Position numbers and translations under genes: made by a program. Source: a virus. From it: a stretch of 34,796 bases of DNA. Positions 28,064 to 34,796 of this stretch are shown here, piece by piece. Within the stretch, counting starts at the first letter, position 1, and each line of letters starts with the position of its first letter. The stretch spans positions 1 through 34,796 of IMG/VR virus record IMGVR_UViG_3300021424_001402. One strand, given 5' to 3'. The notes under the pieces were generated by a model that did not search any database, was not told where the DNA came from, and worked only from the letters and a program-made list of their open reading frames with translations.

Positions 28064-31000
28064 TATTTGTATTTCCTATCGTAATATTCTTTTAACCAAC
28101 TCCATTCATAACTATATTTAAGTTTAGTAATATCTCCGCCTACTTGCTTATAATATTCTACTGCATCATTTGCCCCACGTAAACAATCTTCAGCAAACAT
28201 GCCATTTGCTTTATTGAGCCAGACCTGCAACCGATCATAACTTATATCACTAGTATCACTTTGTAGTTTTATAACCTCGCGGAAAGCAGTACGCCAAGTG
28301 CTATAAGCATCAGTATTAAATTCTGCTACACCAGATAGTATGTTTATCACTGAGTGAGGATCATCTAATGTAAAGTCTAGACCTTTACCATTATTTTCAA
28401 GTGCTAATTTCTTATTATATGCAATCATGGCTTGGTGACCATATATAAGTTCGTTAACTGGATTCTTAGCATGAAATATGTAATGTTTTGGAGATTGTAG
28501 TCTGTCTGGTTGCCAACTCCAATCAAAATATTTGTCAATTTTAAGTTTAGCAAAAATCGTAAACATCCAGGGCGTGTTGCTGGCTTCTGCTGCTGCGTGA
28601 TAGGCTTTTACTCTGCCATTAATACCATCAACACGCACTATTCTGTTTTGTAATCCCTTAGTAACTTTTAACAAATATTCATAATTCTTATCAGCAAATT
28701 TTTCGCCGTTACTTAAATAAATTATATCTAATGGATTAGATTTAACTATATTTTTTGATTTGCTAATATGTGGATAGTCATATAATTGTTCTCCTATATG
28801 GTCTTGTATTTGTTTAGGTATGGCAAGTACAGAACCACCAGTTGATAATACTTCAATATTTTTAGTATGACTAGCCCAAAGTGACATAGGTTCATTGTAG
28901 TTACAAGTAAGATTTTCATTATCTTTAGTATAAAATAATGCATATGGAAAATTATATTCTTTGGTATAAGCATTATAGTGTGTATCCTCAGTAGTTACAA
29001 ATACAGGTGGATTAAATCGTGGGACTTTTAAATGCTCATTATAAGTTACTTTTTGATAATCTTCTAAATTCTTTAGATCAGTAACTAATGATCTAAGTTT
29101 ATTAACATCAATTAAGAATGTATCCCCAAACTTCTGATTGTTACTTGAAAATACATGTAGGTTTTCTTTAGCGAAGGGATCGCAAATAAAACTAAAATCA
29201 AAATTACTATAATCACATACGCTACTACATATCCAGATATAATGTTCTTTTTTAGTTTCTAAATCTTGCAAAAGATTTTTAAATGTCTTTAGGTAACTTT
29301 CTTTATATGGAATAGTAATTATATTTTTTTGTGTTTTTATTTCTAATTGATTTTTTATCTCATCAGTCATATTACCGTGATCTATAAGATAAACATCATA
29401 TAAGCAACTTACAGCCTTTGCAGTTCTATCTTTAACAAAATTTAAATTTGCTAAGTGTTCAATTACTTTAACACCTAATTCATAAGTATCATCAAAGAAT
29501 GTATCTTTATTAATCATATAGGTTGTTCCCCAGTGACTCCACTGAGTACCAAATATATGAATCATTTGCATCTGCCATGGATTAGGATAATATTTGAAAT
29601 TAAATTTAGTATAATCTAGCTCACTATTCAATATCCATGCTAATTGAGTAGTGCAACGTTTAGTACATCTATATATAGTTTCTGCCCAATTATTTAAGTA
29701 ACGTGTTTTAATTATATTTGGATATAACTTTTTTAGTTCTTCGTAACGTTTTTGCGACTCTTTATTTCCACGATCAATATAAAACATATCACTAGGATTG
29801 AACAATTCTGATAGATATTCACTATCAACTTTAATATTTGTTTCAACAAAGTTAAACTTTTTCGATCCTTCACTATACATTTTACCGCTAACAAAATATG
29901 TATGAGTTAGTTTTGATTCAGGACTACCAAATACGTGTACGTAGCGCGCCTGTTCGATATTTGGCCGCCAACTAAAATTAAAGTTGTCGTAATTAATATT
30001 TTTGTTTAGTGCCCAAAATACTTCTGATGGATGCTGTTTTACAAGATCATCAAGTGTGGTTGTAATATAATATTTTGGTAATTCTTTATCTAATAGTAAA
30101 CTTGAACGTGTAATTTCAGATGATCTTTTTGTTTTACTTTCTATACGTAGTAGTCTTACAACTTCGCCTGTATTAAGTGGGTGTATATATCTTGGACCAT
30201 CATTGTCATCAGCAAGAGTACCAAATTGATAGATGTAAGGAGGTTCAGTATCATCTGGATGCCAACTAAAATCAAAATTAGTAGTATCTACATCGTTGGG
30301 CACCTGCCAATGACTAAGGTCTACTAATTTTGTAGCTTTTTGTGTATCAATAAATTTAACTTGAGTGGCCCCAGGAACACTATATATAGGACCACCTGTT
30401 TTTTGATGTTGAGTACCAAACTCATAGATATAAGGAGGGTCTTTAGGATTAGGTACCCAACTGAAATCAAAATGTTCACAATCTATATTATTAAGTTTTG
30501 TCCAGTGCGTCATATCTACATCTAATTTCGCTACAATATCAGAGACAAACTTTTCTTCACTTGCCCCGTCCACTGTATATTTTACAGTAGGCATAATTTC
30601 GCCTGGATATTGATTATTACCAAATATATAAATGTAGGGAGGACTGTCTGGATCTGGTCTCCAACTGTAGTCAAAACTAGTTTCTACTATAGGATGTAAT
30701 ACCGTAAAATTATCTTTGTTTGGTTTCACAGTAATTAAAATATCGTGTACATAGTGTCGTTTAACTGCACCTTGTACGTGATACTCAAGCGTACTTTCTT
30801 TCTCAGCGTTATTCCACTTATTGCCAAATACATATATATATGGTGGCGCTTCGGGATGAGGAGTCCAAGTAAAAATAGTGCCGTCATCGACTATAGGAAT
30901 ATTAATCTTCCACGGTTTTTTATTAGTAAGTGTTTTTGCTTTTATATTCTCAACATACTTTTTAGAGAAAGATCCTGGTACTTTATATTGTGGACCACCC

Positions 31001-34000
31001 CTATTATTCCATATAGTAGCGAATTCATAGATATATGGTGGATGAGTAGGATCCGGAACCCAACTAAAATCAAAACTATTTCTGTCTATATTTTCAGGTA
31101 TGGTCCAATTATTATAGTTAGTATCAAGTGTTGCTATAGGATTATTAAGAAATTTGATGTTTGTGGCCCCAGGTATTACATATTTTACAGTAACCATATT
31201 TTCTGCTGGATATAAATTATTTCCAAATACATAAATGTATGGGTCGTCTGTATTATCTGGATGCCAACTGTAATCGAAATATTTTACTTTAACAGTAGAA
31301 GGTATTTCCCAATTTTGTTTAGTTGGAATAGCAGTTGCAGTATCGCAGTATAGGTACTTAGTTTGTGTTGCACCTTTAACTACGTATATAGGGCCGCCAT
31401 TTTTTTGCCATTGCGTATTAAATTCATATTTGTATGCTGGTTCTGTTTCATCTGGATGCCAACTGTAATCAAAATTGCTATCGTCAATATTATTAGGTAT
31501 TATCCAACTTGATTTATTCGGTAATTTCTTCGCTCTCTGTAAATCAATAAATTTTGTTTTTACTGCGTTAGGCACAACATATCTAGGCCCGCCGGTCTTT
31601 TGATGTTGTGTGCCAAATTCATATATGTAGGGTTCTTCTCTATTGTCTGGGTGCCAACTAAAATCAAAATTATTAACATCTATATCTTCAGGAATAGTCC
31701 AATGTTTTTTATAAGATATAGCAATTGATTTTTGTATTCCTATATATTTTATTTCTGTAGCGCCTTCTACGATATATCTAGGACCACCTGTCTCTTGCCA
31801 TTGTGTACCGAACTCATAGATATATGGTGGTTCAGTATCATCTGGATGCCAACTAAAATCAAAATTACTATCGTCAATATTTTTAGGTATATGCCAATTT
31901 TTACGCGAAACTTTAGCCGTTCCTTTAGTAAATGACTGTTTAGTTTTTATTTGTTTTATATACTTTGTTTCAGTTGCACCCGGTACTATATAGACTGGTC
32001 CACCAGTCTTTTGATGTTGTGTACCAAATTGATAGATGTAAGGAGGTTCAGTATCATCTGGATGCCAACTAAAATCAAAGTTTGTAATGTCTATCTCATC
32101 AGGTACCTGCCAGTTAGCAATATTAGGTAATTTTTTAACTTTTTGAAAACTTACAAATTTAAGTTCTGTTCCACCTGCTACTGTATATACAGGTCCGCCG
32201 GTCTTTTGATGTTGTGTACCGAACTCATAGATATATGGTGGATCACTGGGGTTAGGTTTCCAACTAAAATCAAATCCAGTAGCGTCAATATTTTCAGGCA
32301 CTATCCAGTGCGTCATATCAGCAGCGAGTTTTGCTACAGGATTAGTCATATATTTGTATTTGGTAGCCCCTTCTACTACATAACGCACGGTATGCATTTC
32401 TTCTGCTTTATATTGATTATTACCAAACACATATATGTATGGAGGATCATCTGGGTGTGGGTGCCAAGTAAAGTCAAATTCATTTTCAATAATTGGTATT
32501 AATATTTCCCAATTATCTCTTTCTGATAATAAATGACCTATTACATTGTCAACATATTTTACTTCAGTTGCGCCTGCTACAACATATTTAGGTCCGCCAG
32601 TTTCTTGCCATTGTGTACCAAACTGATAAATGTAGGGCGGGTCTTTGGGGTTTGGTACCCAACTAAAGTCAAATGTAGTACTATCTATATTTTTAGGTAC
32701 TATCCAATTTTTTCTTGTTTGCTTTAATGTTGCAGTTATATGTTTAACATACTTTATTTGTGTAGCACCTTCAACTGTGTATTTTACTGTAGGCATTATC
32801 TCTGCAGGGTACTGCGTGTTACCAAATACATATATGTATGATTCATCAGTACTGTCAGGGTGCCAACTATAATCAAAATCTGCTACTTCTATATCTTCAA
32901 AAAATTCAAATAGTTTTCTATTAGGTAATTTTTTTGCACGTTGAACGTCAACATACTTTATATCTGTTGCTCCTTCAACTATGTATTGCGGACCTCCTGT
33001 CTTTTGATGCTGCGTACCAAACTCGTATATGTAAGGAGGTGCTTCCGGGTGTGGTACCCAACTAAAATCAAAATCTGTAGTGTCTATATGACTAGGTATT
33101 TCCCAATTAGTCTTATTAATTTTTAATGTTGCTTTTACATTATCAATATATTTCTTTTCGATAGCCCCTGGAACAGTATAAACAGGTCCGCCACGATCAT
33201 TCCATACTGTAGAGAACTCATATATGTAGGGAGGACTCACACTATCAGGGTGCCAACTAAAATCAAAATTGTCTGTGTTGACATTATTAGGTATTTCCCA
33301 GTTGTTCTTATTAGGCAATCTTTTAGATTTCTGAATGTTGATATATTTGACTTCAGTTGCTCCGGGAACAATATATCTTGGTCCACCGTTCTCTTGATGT
33401 TGTGTAGGGAATTCATAGATGTATGCTGGCTCTCTTGGATCAGGTCTCCAAGTAAAATCAAATGTTGTTTTATCTATGTGTGCTGCTTCCCAACGATCAT
33501 ATTCAGGTAATACGTCGATAAGTTCTGGCATATACTTATATTCTGTAGCATTTGGAGTATGATACTCAATCGTACTTTTAAGTGTGCCATCAATGTATTT
33601 GTTACCCCATACATAGATATATGGTGGGTCGCGTGGGTCAGGGCGCCAACTTAAATCCCATTTTTCACTGTCTACCGCCTGTGTAATTACTAGATTTTCA
33701 TAATCTGGTTCTAGTTCTACAACTTCATCCATCCATCTTTCTTGTGTTGCACCGGGGACATGATATTCAAGTACGTGTTTGATTTGACTTTCATACCATT
33801 TGCAACCCCACTTATATATAAAAGGGGGACTGGTAGGGTCGGGATGCCAACTAAAATCAAACTTAGTTTTATCAACTTTATCTAAAAATACCCAGTGTGA
33901 AGTATCTTCGTGTCGTTTTAATGGTTGTACGTCTGTACGATAAACAATATTATCTGTATATTGTTTAGGGCATAGCCATGTACCGCTATCTTTCTGTATT

Positions 34001-34221
34001 AAACTTGGCCATGCGTTATTACAAGTTTCATGCCATACTTGTTCGTTTGGCAAAAAATCAAAGTCAAAGTCCCAATCAAAATTAGTATAATCACAATACT
34101 CATTCACTATCCAAAAGTGTTCTGTAGTAGATTGATATCTAGCATCTTCTAGATTTTTAGCAGACTTTTCTCTTGGATGGACGTTTGGCTTGTGTCCATA
34201 ATAAAACACATCACGTAGCAT
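28063..34221 (-). CDS. Giant repeat protein (2052 residues, about 24 FDFSWHPD repeats)
   Basis: The protein consists of about 24 copies of a roughly 70-75 residue unit. Its core reads FDFSWHPDxxxPPYIYEFG, then GGPxYxVPGATExKY and a helical NW(x)IPxxID linker. The first copy (near 36-60, FDWDFDFLPN) and last four (from about residue 1400) are divergent. The final copy, FDWSWQPDRLQSPKHYIFH, sits in a C-terminal region that looks like a glycosyltransferase-type Rossmann domain (DIIYLSNGEKFADKNYEYLL). No signal peptide or membrane helix is seen. The gene lies between a carbamoyltransferase and speD. Similar repeated proteins occur in marine T4-like phages as unnamed proteins. A fibre, adhesin or inactive-transferase array are all possible. 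Confidence 0.9.
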   Translation of the reverse strand: MLRDVFYYGHKPNVHPREKSAKNLEDARYQSTTEHFWIVNEYCDYTNFDWDFDFDFLPNEQVWHETCNNAWPSLIQKDSGTWLCPKQYTDNIVYRTDVQPLKRHEDTSHWVFLDKVDKTKFDFSWHPDPTSPPFIYKWGCKWYESQIKHVLEYHVPGATQERWMDEVVELEPDYENLVITQAVDSEKWDLSWRPDPRDPPYIYVWGNKYIDGTLKSTIEYHTPNATEYKYMPELIDVLPEYDRWEAAHIDKTTFDFTWRPDPREPAYIYEFPTQHQENGGPRYIVPGATEVKYINIQKSKRLPNKNNWEIPNNVNTDNFDFSWHPDSVSPPYIYEFSTVWNDRGGPVYTVPGAIEKKYIDNVKATLKINKTNWEIPSHIDTTDFDFSWVPHPEAPPYIYEFGTQHQKTGGPQYIVEGATDIKYVDVQRAKKLPNRKLFEFFEDIEVADFDYSWHPDSTDESYIYVFGNTQYPAEIMPTVKYTVEGATQIKYVKHITATLKQTRKNWIVPKNIDSTTFDFSWVPNPKDPPYIYQFGTQWQETGGPKYVVAGATEVKYVDNVIGHLLSERDNWEILIPIIENEFDFTWHPHPDDPPYIYVFGNNQYKAEEMHTVRYVVEGATKYKYMTNPVAKLAADMTHWIVPENIDATGFDFSWKPNPSDPPYIYEFGTQHQKTGGPVYTVAGGTELKFVSFQKVKKLPNIANWQVPDEIDITNFDFSWHPDDTEPPYIYQFGTQHQKTGGPVYIVPGATETKYIKQIKTKQSFTKGTAKVSRKNWHIPKNIDDSNFDFSWHPDDTEPPYIYEFGTQWQETGGPRYIVEGATEIKYIGIQKSIAISYKKHWTIPEDIDVNNFDFSWHPDNREEPYIYEFGTQHQKTGGPRYVVPNAVKTKFIDLQRAKKLPNKSSWIIPNNIDDSNFDYSWHPDETEPAYKYEFNTQWQKNGGPIYVVKGATQTKYLYCDTATAIPTKQNWEIPSTVKVKYFDYSWHPDNTDDPYIYVFGNNLYPAENMVTVKYVIPGATNIKFLNNPIATLDTNYNNWTIPENIDRNSFDFSWVPDPTHPPYIYEFATIWNNRGGPQYKVPGSFSKKYVENIKAKTLTNKKPWKINIPIVDDGTIFTWTPHPEAPPYIYVFGNKWNNAEKESTLEYHVQGAVKRHYVHDILITVKPNKDNFTVLHPIVETSFDYSWRPDPDSPPYIYIFGNNQYPGEIMPTVKYTVDGASEEKFVSDIVAKLDVDMTHWTKLNNIDCEHFDFSWVPNPKDPPYIYEFGTQHQKTGGPIYSVPGATQVKFIDTQKATKLVDLSHWQVPNDVDTTNFDFSWHPDDTEPPYIYQFGTLADDNDGPRYIHPLNTGEVVRLLRIESKTKRSSEITRSSLLLDKELPKYYITTTLDDLVKQHPSEVFWALNKNINYDNFNFSWRPNIEQARYVHVFGSPESKLTHTYFVSGKMYSEGSKKFNFVETNIKVDSEYLSELFNPSDMFYIDRGNKESQKRYEELKKLYPNIIKTRYLNNWAETIYRCTKRCTTQLAWILNSELDYTKFNFKYYPNPWQMQMIHIFGTQWSHWGTTYMINKDTFFDDTYELGVKVIEHLANLNFVKDRTAKAVSCLYDVYLIDHGNMTDEIKNQLEIKTQKNIITIPYKESYLKTFKNLLQDLETKKEHYIWICSSVCDYSNFDFSFICDPFAKENLHVFSSNNQKFGDTFLIDVNKLRSLVTDLKNLEDYQKVTYNEHLKVPRFNPPVFVTTEDTHYNAYTKEYNFPYALFYTKDNENLTCNYNEPMSLWASHTKNIEVLSTGGSVLAIPKQIQDHIGEQLYDYPHISKSKNIVKSNPLDIIYLSNGEKFADKNYEYLLKVTKGLQNRIVRVDGINGRVKAYHAAAEASNTPWMFTIFAKLKIDKYFDWSWQPDRLQSPKHYIFHAKNPVNELIYGHQAMIAYNKKLALENNGKGLDFTLDDPHSVINILSGVAEFNTDAYSTWRTAFREVIKLQSDTSDISYDRLQVWLNKANGMFAEDCLRGANDAVEYYKQVGGDITKLKYSYEWSWLKEYYDRKYK
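30218..30276 (-). repeat. 59-base exact repeat in the giant gene, copy A
   Basis: These 59 bases are identical to 32021-32079 and encode part of the DDTEPPYIYQFGT repeat. The two copies are eight or nine repeat units apart, so they reflect recent duplication or gene conversion between distant units. Confidence 0.9.
32021..32079 (-). repeat. 59-base exact repeat in the giant gene, copy B
   Basis: Identical at all 59 positions to 30218-30276. Shorter near-identical stretches recur in most other units of this gene, which makes the unit count sensitive to read length in assembly. Confidence 0.9.
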
Positions 34222-34229
34222 GTAACTAC

Positions 34230-34796
34230 TTATGAAATGACTTTTAGTTTATAAAGTTTTTCAAAACGGTCCGCGTCACTGCGATCATTGACCATAGGCT
34301 CGCCGCGTATGTTTAGACTTGTATTCAATAACATAGGACAGCCTGTTTTCTTATACCATGCTTCTAATAGTTGTCGAATCCCGGATCCATCTTTTGGAAC
34401 TGTCTGTACACGACTAGTACCGTCATGATGAACAATAGCGGGATAAAGATTAGGATGCCTACAAGTAGCGATGACTTGCATATACCTGCTGTCATACCAG
34501 CCGCGAGGCATAATAAAATACTCATTAACATATTCTTCTAGAATGACCGGTGCGAACGGTCTAAATTTTTGTCTACGTTTGATTTCATTGACTTTATCCT
34601 TTATCTCGGGCCCTCGTGGATCTGCTAACAAACTACGATTACCTAATGCGCGAGGCCCAAACTCTGCTCTACCGCTGGCAACTCCTACCATCTTATTATT
34701 TGTTAATTCGTTAATAACTTCTTTAACTGGATATGGTCCTTTAATTTGTGTGCCCAAGAACGCATCATGCCAGTTAATCTTTTTACCATATCCCAA
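34230..34796 (-). CDS. Carbamoyltransferase (NodU/CmcH family), C-terminal part
   Basis: The gene enters from the right edge without a start; 188 residues are visible. VGVASGRAEFGPRALGNRSL is the hallmark of the C-terminal domain of NodU/CmcH/TobZ O-carbamoyltransferases, as are RRQKFRPFAPVI and CPMLLNTSLNIRGEPMV. These enzymes carry out carbamoyl transfer from carbamoyl phosphate through carbamoyl-adenylate to a sugar or antibiotic hydroxyl. It ends eight bases before the giant repeat gene on the same strand, so the two may be co-expressed. The acceptor is unknown, but glycan modification agrees with the other sugar genes. Confidence 0.9.
   Translation of the reverse strand: MGYGKKINWHDAFLGTQIKGPYPVKEVINELTNNKMVGVASGRAEFGPRALGNRSLLADPRGPEIKDKVNEIKRRQKFRPFAPVILEEYVNEYFIMPRGWYDSRYMQVIATCRHPNLYPAIVHHDGTSRVQTVPKDGSGIRQLLEAWYKKTGCPMLLNTSLNIRGEPMVNDRSDADRFEKLYKLKVIS

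Noticed and set aside
30340-33510. Many plus-strand open frames opposite the giant repeat gene
   Set aside because: They recur with the same phase in each repeat unit, have odd composition (Ile/Tyr/Cys-rich) and are antisense shadows of the repeat.
28063-34221. Regular repeats in the giant gene as a possible CRISPR or tandem DNA array
   Set aside because: The repeats keep one reading frame, vary at codon third positions and have no short identical repeats with unique spacers; they are protein repeats.

Overview
The window reads as part of the genome of a T4-like marine myovirus. It is AT-rich, densely packed and almost all on the minus strand. Recognisable T4-type genes are the start of the UvsX recombinase, a gp32-like single-stranded DNA-binding protein and the large terminase gp17. 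They are joined by T4-type late promoters (TATAAATA and close variants) and an IGTSANDGTGDPLR-type virion protein. A circularly permuted, two-piece tmRNA gene with an intact tag reading frame (ANDETFALAA) points to an alphaproteobacterial host. With the low GC content, a SAR11/Pelagibacter-like host is my best guess, but that is inference.

Layout from left to right (transcription mostly right to left): 1-1500 holds uvsX (partial), a BPSL0761-like small gene and gene 32 with its promoter, leader hairpin and terminator. 1542-5605 holds two unrecognised proteins and the terminase. 5614-7732 is a lysis block: a GH19 plus M15 endolysin, small membrane proteins, a holin-like protein and a lipoprotein. 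7787-8491 is a methyltransferase. 8544-10042 is a row of four small proteins sharing N-terminal leaders and C-terminal tails. One of them carries a GC-rich foreign membrane domain in its middle. 10044-12073 has a virion protein and, divergently, a spanin-like pair and a sulfotransferase-like gene. These last three are the only plus-strand genes.

12054-15468 is a sugar/amide modification block (DegT-type aminotransferase, asparagine-synthetase-like protein, epimerase). thyA and two conserved hypotheticals follow. 17279-18783 is a chain of overlapping unknown genes. 18787-22107 has a VWA/metallopeptidase, nadE and a MoxR-type ATPase. 22162-24941 contains small early-type genes under repeated promoters, a kinase-nucleotidylyltransferase fusion and a nucleotidyltransferase. 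24953-27672 has a 2-oxoglutarate oxygenase, the tmRNA, a DNA methyltransferase-like protein and a structured tRNA-like RNA of unknown class. 27689-34796 has speD, a 2052-residue protein built from about 24 copies of one motif, and the end of a carbamoyltransferase gene.

Functionally the genes cover replication and packaging, nucleotide and NAD metabolism, polyamine synthesis, ribosome rescue, glycan modification and lysis. The most interesting items are the permuted tmRNA, the proposed capsid-targeted cassette with its captured foreign domain, the giant repeat protein, a 21-bp hairpin covering the nadE ribosome binding site, a group of genes whose late-type promoter boxes lie 4-5 bases before the ATG with no Shine-Dalgarno, and the tRNA-like RNA.
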